From Solirubrobacterales bacterium (GTDB lineage Bacteria; Actinomycetota; Thermoleophilia; Solirubrobacterales; 70-9): DNA of 44,268 nucleotides. Positions 31,997 to 40,042 of the stretch are shown piece after piece (within the stretch, counting starts at the first letter, position 1; each line of letters starts with the position of its first letter). The translations under genes and the position numbers were made by a program. The stretch spans positions 1-44,268 of the forward strand of contig SHVA01000020.1 in the NCBI GenBank assembly GCA_009691195.1, read 5' to 3'. The notes beneath the pieces were generated by a model. The model saw nothing but the letters and a program-made list of their open reading frames with translations. It did no database searches and was not told the DNA's origin.

Positions 31997-32920
31997 GTGG
32001 ATGCTGCGACTCCGACCCTGGCCTGCGTGGTCCCCGCCACCGACGGTCCCGCAACGCTCGAGCGCTGCTTGGAGGCGATCGCCGCCTCGGCCGAGCCCCC
32101 GGATGAGCTCGTCGTGGTCGCGGAGCCGAGCGGAGCGGGCCCGGCAGCGGCCCGCAACGCCGGCGTCCGGAGCTCCGAGGCCGAGCTGATCGTCTTCGTC
32201 GATGCAGACGTCGTCGTCAGCCCCGACGCCTTCGCCCGGGTTCGCTCCGCCTTCGCCGCCGACCCCGGCCTGGGCGCGATCTTCGGCGCCTACGACGACG
32301 ATCCCGAGGCCACCGGCGCCGTCTCGACCTTCAGGAACCTCCTCCACCACCGGGTCCACGTCGCGGGCGCCGGCCCGGCGACGACCTTCTGGGCCGGCCT
32401 GGGCGCGGTTCGCCGGCGAGCCTTCGACCGCGCCGGGGGGTTCAACGCCGCGCGCTACCCGCGGCCCTCGGTCGAGGACATCGAGCTCGGCATGCGGCTG
32501 GCCGAAAACGGCGAGGCGATCCGGCTCGACCCCGCGATCCAGGGTAAGCACCTCAAGGAGTGGACGCTGGCGAGCATGACACGGACCGACTTCGCCGATC
32601 GCGGCGTCCCCTGGGCGCGCCTGATGCTCGAGCGCGGCGGACCCTCGACGGCCCTGAACCTCGGCTGGCGCCACCGCGCCGGCGCTGCGGCCAGCGCCCT
32701 GGTGATCGTCTCCCTGCTGCGCCGCCGGCCCCTGGCCGCCGGGCTGGCGCTCGCCGGGTTGGCGGCGCTCAACGTGGACCTCTACCGGCTGCTGCTCGCC
32801 CGTCGCGGGGCCCGGGCCCTTCCCGCCGGGCTGGCCGCCCACGTCGTGCATCACGCGACCGGGGTCGCGGCCGCGGGGGCCGCGGCGGCCGGCCACAACG
32901 GTTCCTCGAAACCAGCCTGA
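31997..32920 (+). CDS. GT2 family glycosyltransferase
   Basis: This inverting GT-A glycosyltransferase has the nucleotide-sugar strand ACVVPATDGPATLERCLEA, the DxD metal site in ELIVFVDADVVVS, the acceptor-side WAGLGAVRRRAFDRAGGFN block and the catalytic ED in SVEDIELGMRLAENG. Two C-terminal hydrophobic segments suggest membrane attachment. The start is a GTG at 31997, probably leaderless. It is divergent from the flavoprotein/GT-C pair, so the three may build or decorate one envelope glycan. A strong hairpin follows the stop. Confidence 0.88.
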   Translation: MDAATPTLACVVPATDGPATLERCLEAIAASAEPPDELVVVAEPSGAGPAAARNAGVRSSEAELIVFVDADVVVSPDAFARVRSAFAADPGLGAIFGAYDDDPEATGAVSTFRNLLHHRVHVAGAGPATTFWAGLGAVRRRAFDRAGGFNAARYPRPSVEDIELGMRLAENGEAIRLDPAIQGKHLKEWTLASMTRTDFADRGVPWARLMLERGGPSTALNLGWRHRAGAAASALVIVSLLRRRPLAAGLALAGLAALNVDLYRLLLARRGARALPAGLAAHVVHHATGVAAAGAAAAGHNGSSKPA

Positions 32921-32945
32921 GGGACGCGGACGCGGGCCCACAATG

Positions 32946-32977
32946 ACGAGGGCCCCCGGTCTCCCGGAGGCCCTCGT
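32946..32977. terminator. Bidirectional hairpin terminator
   Basis: A perfect 9-bp stem (ACGAGGGCC / GGCCCTCGT) with a C/G-rich 14-nt loop lies between the GT2 stop and the end of the convergent RTX gene. A short T-poor GT tract follows. This is a good bidirectional terminator candidate. Confidence 0.6.
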
Positions 32978-33019
32978 TGGGGTGGTGCTTCTGTGAGCGT
33001 CCCGCTCGAACGAGCCTCC

Positions 33020-33715
33020 CTAGGCCTCGTTCTCCTGCGAATCGTCCTTGACATTCGGCGCACGCTGGACGACCTTCTCGCAATTGGTCACGAGATCGAG
33101 GTCAGCGAGGTCGACGATGGCCCTGTCGCGTCCGGCGCCGCAGTCCACGGTGTCGGACTCGCCGTCGTTGACCCGAACGAGGTCACGTCCCGGCCCGGCG
33201 AGGACGGTGTCCCCGCCCTCGACCGCCGCATCGCCCTGGGCGAGCGCGTACATGACGTCGTCGCCCTGGCCGCCGTGGGTCTCATCGACCCCGAGGCCCG
33301 CGAAGACGAGGTCGTTGCCCTCGCCGCCGCGAACGACGTCGTCACCGGCACGGCCTCGAACCAGGTCCCTGCCGCGCTCGCCGCTGAGCGAGTCGTTGCC
33401 GGCCTGGCCGTAGATGACATCGGCCTCGGCGCCGCCGACGATGCGATCCTCGCCCTCGCCGCCACTGGCCCTGTCTCGGCCCGGGCCGAGGAAGACGGTG
33501 TCGTCACCGTCACCGGCTCGGACGCCGTCGTCACCCGGCAGCGCGGCGACGCGGTCGTTGCCGGCCTTGGCGACGATCGTGTCGTCCTGTCGTGTCCCCA
33601 CCAGTCCGTCGTCTCCGTCGGTGCCGGTGATGTTCTTGGCCAACGCGGTCCCAGCGATGATCGCGCCAAGCGCGAGCATCGCTACGAGCATCAGCATTGC
33701 CTTGTTCGTTCGCAT
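33020..33715 (-). CDS. Secreted RTX calcium-binding repeat protein
   Basis: The 231-residue protein starts at an ATG at 33715 with GGGGAGGG 4 nt upstream and a clear signal peptide (LMLVAMLALGAIIAGTALAK). After the signal it is made almost wholly of RTX nonapeptide-type repeats (GTDGDDGLVG, GNDRVAALPG, GNDSLSGERG, GNDLVFAGLG), which form a parallel beta-roll that binds calcium. The tail DLVTNCEKVVQRAP with one cysteine is a usual ending of such proteins in these bacteria. A longer open frame upstream to 34804 is only antisense to the amine oxidase. No catalytic domain is present. Confidence 0.85.
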   Translation of the reverse strand: MRTNKAMLMLVAMLALGAIIAGTALAKNITGTDGDDGLVGTRQDDTIVAKAGNDRVAALPGDDGVRAGDGDDTVFLGPGRDRASGGEGEDRIVGGAEADVIYGQAGNDSLSGERGRDLVRGRAGDDVVRGGEGNDLVFAGLGVDETHGGQGDDVMYALAQGDAAVEGGDTVLAGPGRDLVRVNDGESDTVDCGAGRDRAIVDLADLDLVTNCEKVVQRAPNVKDDSQENEA

Positions 33716-33742
33716 CGATCCCTCCCCAGGGTTCGTATTTGA

Positions 33743-33764
33743 CTCCCTAAAACCCGGTAGGGAG
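33743..33764. promoter_or_regulatory. 7-bp inverted repeat between RTX and amine-oxidase genes
   Basis: CTCCCTA and TAGGGAG are perfect inverted copies with an 8-nt spacer in the 114-bp divergent gap. It could be an operator for either gene. A TAGCGT hexamer at 33818-33823 ends 6 nt before the amine oxidase ATG and suggests a leaderless start there. Confidence 0.4.
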
Positions 33765-33829
33765 AGCGCGTTGCGGTTTGGCACCAAATTTCGATGATGG
33801 CCGGTCGCTACCCGCGATAGCGTTGCCCG

Positions 33830-35215
33830 ATGCCGGTGGGGTCTGCAGAGCGGCGCGAGGTGGATGTGGATGTGTTGGTCGTCGGGGCCGGGCTCGCCGG
33901 GCTGGTGGCGGCGCGGGCGCTGGTCGCCGCCGGTCGCACGACTCTTGTCGCAGAGTCCCGCGACCGCGTCGGTGGCCGGACGCTGAACCATCCGCTGGGG
34001 GACGGGGAGGTCGCCGAGGTCGGAGGCCAGTGGGTGGGGCCAACGCAGGAACGCGTGCTGGCGCTGGCCGCCGAGCTCGGGGTCAAGACGTTTCGGACCC
34101 ACTACGACGGCAAGAACCTGCTCGACCTCGGCGGACGCAGGCGCCGGTACAGGGGCGCGATCCCGCGGATGGCGCCGCACGTCCTGCTCGACGTGGACCG
34201 GGCCCGCCGCAGGCTCGACCGCCTGGCGCAGACGGTTCCGTTGGAGGCGCCATGGAAGGCCGACCGGGCCGCCGAGCTGGACGCGACCACGGTCGCTTCC
34301 TGGATGGACCGCAACGTGCGAACGCGCCGCGCGCGAACCCTGTTCGAGATCGCGCTCGGCTCGGCCTGGGGCGCGCGCTCGAGCGAGCTCTCGCTGCTGT
34401 GGCTGCTCTTCTACGTGCGCTCTGCCGGGGGCTTCGACGCGATCATCGACACGGAGGGCGGCGCTCAGCAGGATCGCTTCATCGGCGGCTCGCAGATTCT
34501 CTCCGAGCGAATGGCGAAGGGGCTGGGCGAATCGGTGGTGCTCGATGCCCCGGTGCGCCGGATCGAACAGGACGGTGACGGGATAGTCGCCGGCGCCGAT
34601 GGCCTCGAGGTAGGGGCCCGGCGCGCGATCGTCGCCGTGCCGCCGAACATGACCTCGCGAATCTCGTTCCGCCCCAACCTGCCGGGTCGGCGCGACCAGC
34701 TCGCGCAGCGGATGCCCGCCGGGGCCCTGACCAAGTGCACGGCCGTATACGCGGAGCCGTTCTGGCGCGAGGACGGCCTCACGGGCGAGGCGGTGACCGA
34801 CCACGGGCCGATCGAGAGCACCTTCGACAACTCGCCTCCGGGCGGGTCACCCGGCGTGATGCTCGGTTTCATCCCCGGCTCGACGGCGGTCGAGCACGCC
34901 CGCCTGCCCGTCTCTGAGCGCCGGCGCCTGGTACTCGATTGCTACCAGCGCCTGTTCGGGGAGGCGGCGGGGAGCCCGTTGGACTACTTCGAGCAGTCCT
35001 GGGCCGAGGAGGAGTGGAGTCGCGGCGGCCCGGTCTGCAATCCGGCGCCGGGGGCCCTCAGCGCGTACGGCGAGGAGCTGCGCCGCCCCGCCGGGCGCGT
35101 GCACTGGGCCGGAGCCGAGACCGCAACGGTCTGGTGCGGATACATGGACGGTGCGGTTCGCAGTGGCGAGCGGGTGGCCGCGGAGGTACTCGCCGCGGAG
35201 GGTTGGCAGATATAA
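33830..35215 (+). CDS. Flavin monoamine oxidase family protein
   Basis: The 461-residue amine oxidase has the N-terminal FAD motif VLVVGAGLAGLVAARALVAA with ESRDRVGGRT, the MAO-type EVGGQWVGPTQ block, a GGAQQDRFIGGSQ segment near the substrate side, and the C-terminal FAD block VHWAGAETATVWCGYMDGAV. It would oxidise an amine to imine with H2O2 release. The ATG at 33830 lacks a ribosome site and follows TAGCGT by 6 nt. The amidase gene begins 9 bp after its stop, so a two-gene amine/amide unit is likely. Confidence 0.9.
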   Translation: MPVGSAERREVDVDVLVVGAGLAGLVAARALVAAGRTTLVAESRDRVGGRTLNHPLGDGEVAEVGGQWVGPTQERVLALAAELGVKTFRTHYDGKNLLDLGGRRRRYRGAIPRMAPHVLLDVDRARRRLDRLAQTVPLEAPWKADRAAELDATTVASWMDRNVRTRRARTLFEIALGSAWGARSSELSLLWLLFYVRSAGGFDAIIDTEGGAQQDRFIGGSQILSERMAKGLGESVVLDAPVRRIEQDGDGIVAGADGLEVGARRAIVAVPPNMTSRISFRPNLPGRRDQLAQRMPAGALTKCTAVYAEPFWREDGLTGEAVTDHGPIESTFDNSPPGGSPGVMLGFIPGSTAVEHARLPVSERRRLVLDCYQRLFGEAAGSPLDYFEQSWAEEEWSRGGPVCNPAPGALSAYGEELRRPAGRVHWAGAETATVWCGYMDGAVRSGERVAAEVLAAEGWQI

Positions 35216-35223
35216 CTTCCACC

Positions 35224-36636
35224 GTGGACCGGGAGGAGCTCGCCTATGCCGGTGTCGCGCGCCAGGCGCGAATGGTCCGCGACGGCGAGGTCTCGCCGCG
35301 GGAGCTGGTCGAGCTCTACCTCGAGCGCATAGACCGGCTCAACGGCAAGATCAACGCCTATCGGGTCGTGATGGCCGAGGAGGCGCTCGAGGATGCCCGC
35401 CGCGCCGAGGAGCGCCGCGCGGCCGGTGAGCAGGCGCCGCTGTTGGGGGTGCCGATCGCGATCAAGGACAACGTGGACGTCACGGGCCAGGTGACCACGT
35501 TCGGCACTGACTGCTACGAGACCCCGGCGACCGAGGACTCGGAGATAGTGCGCCGCCTGCGCTCGGCCGGCGCGATCGTGCTTGGAAAGACCAACCTGCC
35601 GGAGCTCGCGATCTGCGGCTTCACCGAGTCCAAGACCTGGGGGGTGACCCGGAACCCGTGGAACCTCGACCACACGCCGGGCGGTTCGAGCGGCGGCAGC
35701 GCCGCCGCCGTCGCCGCCGGCCTGGCCCCGGCGGCCCACGCCTCCGACGGTGCCGGCTCGATCCGGATCCCATCCGCGCTCTGCGGTCTGTTCGGGCTCA
35801 AGCCCCAGCGCAACCGAGTGACCTTCGCGCCGTTCGGAGAGCACTGGAAGGGGATGTCGGTGAACGGCTTCGTCACCCGCTCCGTCGTCGACCAGGCGCT
35901 CCTTCTCGACACCGTGATCGCCGAGGGGTCCACGAAGAGCCCGGCGCCGCCCCCGCTCTCACGGACCCTGTCGGAGGCCGCGGCCGAGCCACCGGGGAAG
36001 CTGCGGATCGCCATCTCGACCAAGCCGCCGCGGGTCGCCGCGCCGCCGAAGGTGACCAATGCCGTCGAGGCGGCCGTCAGCGCGATGGGGGACGTGCTGC
36101 GCTCGCTCGGCCACGAGGTCTACGAGCGCGACCCCGCCTACGGGATGATCGGCAACGCGATAACGCCGCGATACCTGGGCGGCATCCGCGAGGACGTCAA
36201 GGGTGTCCCGAACCCCGACCGGCTGGAGAGCCGCACTCGCGGCTTCGGCCGGCTGGGCGCCACCGTCACCGGCGGCCAGATCCGCAGGGCGATCGCCAGG
36301 GGCGATCGCGATGCGGAGAGGATCGCCGAGTCGCTGGGCAACCCCGATGTCTTCGTTACTCCGACGACCGGGTCGCTCCCGCTCGATGCCGGTAGGTGGG
36401 AGGGCAAGGGCGCGTTGCGGACCCTGATGGGAATGAGTGCCTGGTATCCGTTCGCCCCCGTCTGGAACCACACCGGCCAGCCCGCGGCCTCGATCCCCGC
36501 CGGATGGGACGAGGCGTCGGGCCTCCCCAAGGCGGTCATGCTCGTCGGCCGCCCCAACGACGAGCCGACGCTGATCTCGCTCGCCGCCCAGATAGAGGCG
36601 GCGCGCCCCTGGGCGCAGAGAACCCCGAACCTCTAA
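35224..36636 (+). CDS. Amidase (amidase-signature family)
   Basis: The 470-residue amidase has the Ser-cisSer-Lys triad: Lys81 in VPIAIKDNVDV, the cis-Ser in TPGGSSGGSAAAVAAG (about residue 155-156) and the nucleophile Ser179 in SDGAGSIRIPSA. It would hydrolyse an amide to acid and ammonia or amine. The GTG at 35224 starts the gene 9 bp after the amine-oxidase stop; TATAAC at 35211-35216 overlaps that stop and could give an own leaderless promoter. Pairing with the amine oxidase suggests consecutive steps on a nitrogen compound; this is inferred only from position. Confidence 0.91.
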   Translation: MDREELAYAGVARQARMVRDGEVSPRELVELYLERIDRLNGKINAYRVVMAEEALEDARRAEERRAAGEQAPLLGVPIAIKDNVDVTGQVTTFGTDCYETPATEDSEIVRRLRSAGAIVLGKTNLPELAICGFTESKTWGVTRNPWNLDHTPGGSSGGSAAAVAAGLAPAAHASDGAGSIRIPSALCGLFGLKPQRNRVTFAPFGEHWKGMSVNGFVTRSVVDQALLLDTVIAEGSTKSPAPPPLSRTLSEAAAEPPGKLRIAISTKPPRVAAPPKVTNAVEAAVSAMGDVLRSLGHEVYERDPAYGMIGNAITPRYLGGIREDVKGVPNPDRLESRTRGFGRLGATVTGGQIRRAIARGDRDAERIAESLGNPDVFVTPTTGSLPLDAGRWEGKGALRTLMGMSAWYPFAPVWNHTGQPAASIPAGWDEASGLPKAVMLVGRPNDEPTLISLAAQIEAARPWAQRTPNL

Positions 36637-36672
36637 CCCACGGCGGCTCCTCCGCTTCGCGTCCGGGGCCGC

Positions 36673-37551
36673 CTATCCCGCAGCGACCTTCTCGGCAGCG
36701 GGTGTGACCTCGAGCGAGTGGCCCTCGGCGGCCATCTCGATCGCACCGGCCTCGCCGCCCAGCTCCTCCCAGCGCTCCCTTGCGGTGGCGTAGAAGGAAT
36801 CGAGGAAGTCGTCGGGGTGCAGCGGGTCGTGATGGAACATCAGCAGCCGGCGGGCGTCGGTCCGGCGCGCGAAGGTGAGAGTGTCGGTGACGCGTGAGTG
36901 GCCCCAGCCCACGTGCGCGTGGTGCTCGAGGTCGGTGTACTGGCAGTCGTGGATCAGGAGGTCGGCGTCCTTCGCGAGGTCGTAGCCGGAGATCCAGTCA
37001 GATTCGAGGCTGTCGAGCGGCGCTCCGAGGCCGGGCTCGTGGTCGGGTATGTAGGCGAGCGCGGTGCCGCCATCGGTGATCCGGTAGCCGAGCGTCGGCC
37101 CGCGGTGGGTCACCGACTCGGCGCGGATCTTGGCGGGGCCGATCTCCCATTCGCTCGGCGGGGCGTCAACGAATGAGACCTCGCAGGGAAGCTCGCGGAC
37201 CTCAACCGGTGAGAGCGGCGCCGAGATGTAGCGCGCCACGCGCTCCTCGAGCGAGGCCTCTGGCGAGGTCGGCCCCCAGATCGTGATCTCCGACTCCGAG
37301 CGGAAGCACGGCGGAAAGAACATCAGACCCTGGATGTGGTCCAGGTGGAGGTGGGTGAGAAGGATGTGTATCCGGGGGTTGCGCGCGGCGAGCGCGACGC
37401 CGAGCCCGCGGATGCCCGTTCCCGCGTCGAGGATCAGCGCTGAGCCGTCGGAGAGGGTCGCCTCCACGCAGGAGGTGTTGCCGCCGTACCGGTTCATCTC
37501 GGGACCCGGTGCGGGGACCGAGCCCCTCGCACCCCAGACCTTCAGTTGCAT
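36673..37551 (-). CDS. Metallo-beta-lactamase fold hydrolase (PhnP-like)
   Basis: The 292-residue MBL-fold protein begins with KVWGARGSVPAPGPEMNRYG and NTSCVE, as in the phosphodiesterase-like branch (PhnP, RNase Z relatives). Metal ligands are visible in THLHLDHIQG, in PDHEPG and in FHHDPLHPDD. DLLIHDCQYTD provides another ligand region. A cytosolic hydrolase of a cyclic or linear phosphodiester is the likely function; the substrate is not known. The start is an ATG at 37551. It is convergent with the amidase gene and lies 29 bp downstream of the PAS gene on the same strand. Confidence 0.87.
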   Translation of the reverse strand: MQLKVWGARGSVPAPGPEMNRYGGNTSCVEATLSDGSALILDAGTGIRGLGVALAARNPRIHILLTHLHLDHIQGLMFFPPCFRSESEITIWGPTSPEASLEERVARYISAPLSPVEVRELPCEVSFVDAPPSEWEIGPAKIRAESVTHRGPTLGYRITDGGTALAYIPDHEPGLGAPLDSLESDWISGYDLAKDADLLIHDCQYTDLEHHAHVGWGHSRVTDTLTFARRTDARRLLMFHHDPLHPDDFLDSFYATARERWEELGGEAGAIEMAAEGHSLEVTPAAEKVAAG

Positions 37552-37580
37552 CTGACCGTCTCCTCTGTCCTCACGCGAGC

Positions 37581-37988
37581 CTACCCCGACTCAGCATCCT
37601 GGGGCCAGAAGAACACCATCGCGCCCTCCTGGCCGGTGTCGGCGACGATCGGCAGCGCCGAGACCGCAACGCGGTGCGAAACGCCCTTGGCGGACCTGAT
37701 CGTGCTGAAGTCGATCGTGGGCTGGCCGCGGCGCAGGGCCTTGGTCGTCGGGAGCTCCTCGAGCGGGATCTGCTTGCCCTCGTCGTCGAAGGGCCCGAAG
37801 ACCTCTCCCCACTCGTCAGCCGACATGCGGCCCAGCTCCTCGAAGGAGGTGCCGAGCAGGGCCCCGGCGGCCTCGTTGTAGAACAGCATCGCGCCGCCCT
37901 CGTCCACGAGGAACGCCGGCGTCGAGAGGCTTGTCAGCAGGTTCCGAGCCAGGATCAGCTCGAGGGGTCTTTGGGTCCGCTCCATCAT
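37581..37988 (-). CDS. Single PAS-domain protein
   Basis: This protein of about 135 residues is one PAS fold: STPAFLVDEGGAMLFYNEAA, GALLGTSFEELGRMSADEWG, and the beta-rich end VSHRVAVSALPIVADTGQEG with MVFFWP. No output domain is attached. Tandem ATG codons at 37988 are the chosen start; an in-frame upstream start at 38033 gives a Cys-rich, unlikely N-terminus. It follows the MarR gene by 60 bp in the same direction and precedes the MBL gene by 29 bp, so the three may form one operon, in which the PAS protein would sense a small ligand or redox state. Confidence 0.75.
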   Translation of the reverse strand: MMERTQRPLELILARNLLTSLSTPAFLVDEGGAMLFYNEAAGALLGTSFEELGRMSADEWGEVFGPFDDEGKQIPLEELPTTKALRRGQPTIDFSTIRSAKGVSHRVAVSALPIVADTGQEGAMVFFWPQDAESG

Positions 37989-38048
37989 TCGACCATTGTC
38001 ACAGCCGGATGTTGAGCAAGTGACGGATCGCACTCAGGCGGCTCCTGC

Positions 38049-38495
38049 TCACGTGCCCTCCAGCAGCCGGGCCCAGACCCCGGCGAGGCGAGCCTGCTCC
38101 GCCGGGTCCAGTCGGTTGAGGTAGAGGCGGCGGACGCCGTCGCGGTGGGTCGCGCGCGCCTCTCGGAGGCGCTCGATTCCGAGCTCGGTCAGGGCCGCGT
38201 TGAAGCCGCGCGCGTCCTCCGGGCACTCGCGCCGCTCCAGCAGTCCCTGGCGCTCGAGCCGGTCCACGAGCCGGGTGAGGCCGCTCCGGCTCAGCAGGAC
38301 CGCCTCCGCAAGCTCCGACATCCGTATCTCGGCCCCGGGCGCGGACTCGAGTTGGGTGAGCACGTCGTAGGAGCTGAGCGGGAGGTCGTGCTCGCGGCGG
38401 AGCTCCTCGTCGAGCCCGCTCACGATCTGCCCGTGGGCGCGAAGGAAGCCGGTCCAGGCGGCAAGCTCTTCCGCGGTTAATTGCACGTGCAACAT
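38049..38495 (-). CDS. MarR-family transcriptional regulator
   Basis: The 148-residue protein has the MarR winged-helix layout: HDLPLSSYDVLTQLESAPGA, MSELAEAVLLSRSGLTRLVD with the recognition helix, and RLERQGLLERRECPEDARG with the wing. The C-terminal dimer helices follow. The ATG at 38495 lacks a ribosome site; TACCCT (38509-38504) lies 8 nt upstream. A perfect palindrome TTGCACGTGCAA covers codons 2-5, so autoregulation is likely, and the divergent PlsC promoter lies next to it. A phenolic or lipid-like ligand would be normal for the family. Confidence 0.87.
   Translation of the reverse strand: MLHVQLTAEELAAWTGFLRAHGQIVSGLDEELRREHDLPLSSYDVLTQLESAPGAEIRMSELAEAVLLSRSGLTRLVDRLERQGLLERRECPEDARGFNAALTELGIERLREARATHRDGVRRLYLNRLDPAEQARLAGVWARLLEGT
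38481..38492. promoter_or_regulatory. MarR-type operator palindrome
   Basis: TTGCACGTGCAA is a perfect 12-bp palindrome, of the TTGC-n4-GCAA kind known for MarR proteins. It begins just inside the marR coding start and covers the expected -35 zone of the divergent plsC-like promoter. It would let MarR control both genes. Confidence 0.6.
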
Positions 38496-38503
38496 TCTAC
38501 GCC

Positions 38504-38513
38504 AGGGTAGGTT
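38504..38513. promoter_or_regulatory. Overlapping -10 elements of marR and plsC-like gene
   Basis: On the minus strand TACCCT (38509-38504) is 8 nt before the marR ATG. On the plus strand TAGGTT (38508-38513) is 7 nt before the acyltransferase ATG at 38521. Both genes lack Shine-Dalgarno sites, which suggests two leaderless transcripts from interlocked promoters. Confidence 0.4.
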
Positions 38514-38520
38514 GGCCCCG

Positions 38521-39183
38521 ATGCTCTACGACCTGATCGTGTCGCTGTTTCGTCCGGCCGCCTGGTGGGGGCGCCTGCGCGTCGAGGGGCTCGACCGCGT
38601 GCCCACGAGCGGCCCCCTGCTCGTGGTCCCCAATCACGACAGCCAGTGGGACCCGGTCGTCGTCGGCCTGGCGATCAAGCCACGCCGGCGCCTGCGCTTC
38701 CTGGCCCGGGCGAGCCTCTGGCGGATCTCCGGGCTAGGCCCGGTCCTCGATGCGCTCGGGCAGATCCCGATCAGGCGGGGATCCGGCGATGCCGGTGCCC
38801 TCGAGCGCGCGATAGAGGTCCTGAGCGCGGGCGAGGCAGTCTGCGTCTTCCCCGAGGGCCGGCTCTCCTGGGGTGAGCACCTGCGCGCCCACAGCGGCGT
38901 CGGCCGACTGGCGGCCTCATGCGCCCCGGCTCAGCTGCTCCTGTGCGAGGTCAAGGGGACCACCGACTACGCGCGCTTTCCGCGCAGGCCGCGCGTCAGC
39001 GTGCGCTTCCTGGCGCCCGCCGAAGGCAACGCGCACCCCGGCGAGGAGCCGGGCGAGATAGCCGCCCGCCTCCTCGCCGAGCTGCGAGAAGAGATCCCAC
39101 CGACGCCGGCCGGTCGTCGGCCGGTCGTCGGAGGGCCGCCCCGAGTACAGAGGGCGCTTGCTAGGTCAGCTTCCCGATCTTGA
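38521..39183 (+). CDS. 1-acyl-sn-glycerol-3-phosphate acyltransferase family protein
   Basis: The 220-residue protein carries the PlsC acyltransferase motifs: NHDSQWD (catalytic NHx4D form) near residue 40, the FPEGRLSWGEHL block for glycerol-3-phosphate binding, and a conserved ALGQIPIRRG segment. It would acylate lysophosphatidate or a related lipid at the membrane. The ATG at 38521 fits a leaderless start; a TTG 9 bp upstream is an alternative. The Arg/Pro-rich tail overlaps the convergent DUF5679 gene by 23 bp. The MarR regulator is divergent and probably controls it. Confidence 0.87.
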   Translation: MLYDLIVSLFRPAAWWGRLRVEGLDRVPTSGPLLVVPNHDSQWDPVVVGLAIKPRRRLRFLARASLWRISGLGPVLDALGQIPIRRGSGDAGALERAIEVLSAGEAVCVFPEGRLSWGEHLRAHSGVGRLAASCAPAQLLLCEVKGTTDYARFPRRPRVSVRFLAPAEGNAHPGEEPGEIAARLLAELREEIPPTPAGRRPVVGGPPRVQRALARSASRS

Positions 39184-39307
39184 AAATCTTCGTCTGACAG
39201 TCAGGGCACGTGCCCTGAATGGCGGGACGGCCGTTCTTCATCGTCACCTGCTGGGGATCCTTGATCTCGACCTTCTTGCGTTCTTTCACGCAGTAGCCCT
39301 CAGGCAC
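39161..39307 (-). CDS. DUF5679-like 48-residue protein
   Basis: This short gene starts at a GTG at 39307 with AAAGGAG placed 6 nt upstream. The product contains EGYCVKERKKVEIKDPQQVT, then MKNGRPAIQGTCPDCQTKIF and KIGKLT, which matches the tiny DUF5679 family. The C-terminal CPDC pair is kept, while the N-terminal pair found in several relatives is reduced to a single Cys (YCVKER). It is likely a nucleic-acid- or ribosome-associated small protein, but no function is established. It is short enough to be missed by automatic gene calling. Confidence 0.7.
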   Translation of the reverse strand: MPEGYCVKERKKVEIKDPQQVTMKNGRPAIQGTCPDCQTKIFKIGKLT

Positions 39308-39421
39308 TGGGGTCTCCTTTCGGTGTCGACCGCGGGTGCGGGGTTCATCCCCGTCTACCCACTGACGGACGCTAGACCCCCCTTCGGACGCCTGAGCCGT
39401 GCGTGGGGCTATTGAGCCGGC

Positions 39422-40042
39422 CTAGGGGCCGGGATTGTTGCTATTGGCACCAGTGCCGCCTGCGCCGCCCGTGGTGCCGCCGAGCCCGCTCTTGCCGAGG
39501 TTCTTCCCGGTCGAGGAGGAGGAGCTCTGGAGGTCGGAGATGTCGGCGGCGTCCTGCTTCTGGGCGGCCGAGAGGGCCTCGATCCGCTGGTCGAGGGACC
39601 CGATCGTCTCGCTGGTCGCCTTGAGCTGCTTCTCGGTCGCGTCGGTCACCGACTGCTTGAGGCCATCGACCTGCCCGGTGAGCTGGTCGAGGTCGTCCTT
39701 GGTGGCGGCGTCGTTCTTGGTGGTCACGGCGAAGAAGAGGGCGGCGGCCGCTGCGATCAGCGCCAGCGCTGCGGCGGCGGCGGCGAAGTAGGTCATTCGC
39801 CCCTGGCGCCGCTCGATCTCGGCCATCCAGCCCTGGAGGCCCTCCATCCGCTCCTGCATGTTGGGCTCGGGCGCCTTTCGGCTGCGCTTGGCCGCGCCCG
39901 GCTTGGACGCCGCGCTCGATTTGCCCGCGGCCGCCGGCTTGGATGCCGTGACTGACTTCGCCGTCGAGCCGCTGCTCTTGGCGACCTTGGGCTTCGCCGC
40001 GGTAGAGCCGCTCTTCGTGGTTCCTGTCCTGCGCGTGGCCAT
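39422..40042 (-). CDS. Lys/Ala-rich membrane protein with coiled coil
   Basis: The 206-residue protein has an N-terminal 60-residue Lys/Ala/Ser tail (SKPAAAGKSSAASKPGAAK) like histone H1 or HupB tails, then a short helix (MQERMEGLQGWMAEIERRQG), one TM helix (AAAAAALALIAAAAALFF) and an extracytoplasmic coiled coil (DDLDQLTGQVDGLKQSVTDA) ending in a Gly/Asn-rich tail. The ATG at 40042 starts it. The function is unknown; the basic tail facing the cytoplasm could bind DNA or RNA. It is divergent from the thiolase gene with a 144-bp gap in which I see no clear palindrome. Confidence 0.65.
   Translation of the reverse strand: MATRRTGTTKSGSTAAKPKVAKSSGSTAKSVTASKPAAAGKSSAASKPGAAKRSRKAPEPNMQERMEGLQGWMAEIERRQGRMTYFAAAAAALALIAAAAALFFAVTTKNDAATKDDLDQLTGQVDGLKQSVTDATEKQLKATSETIGSLDQRIEALSAAQKQDAADISDLQSSSSSTGKNLGKSGLGGTTGGAGGTGANSNNPGP

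Noticed and set aside
33020-33700. Tandem DNA repeat array
   Set aside because: The repetition comes from RTX protein motifs with divergent DNA; no exact unit is found.
33716-34804. N-terminal extension of the RTX protein
   Set aside because: The frame is open, but it is antisense to the amine oxidase; the ATG at 33715 has a ribosome site and signal peptide.
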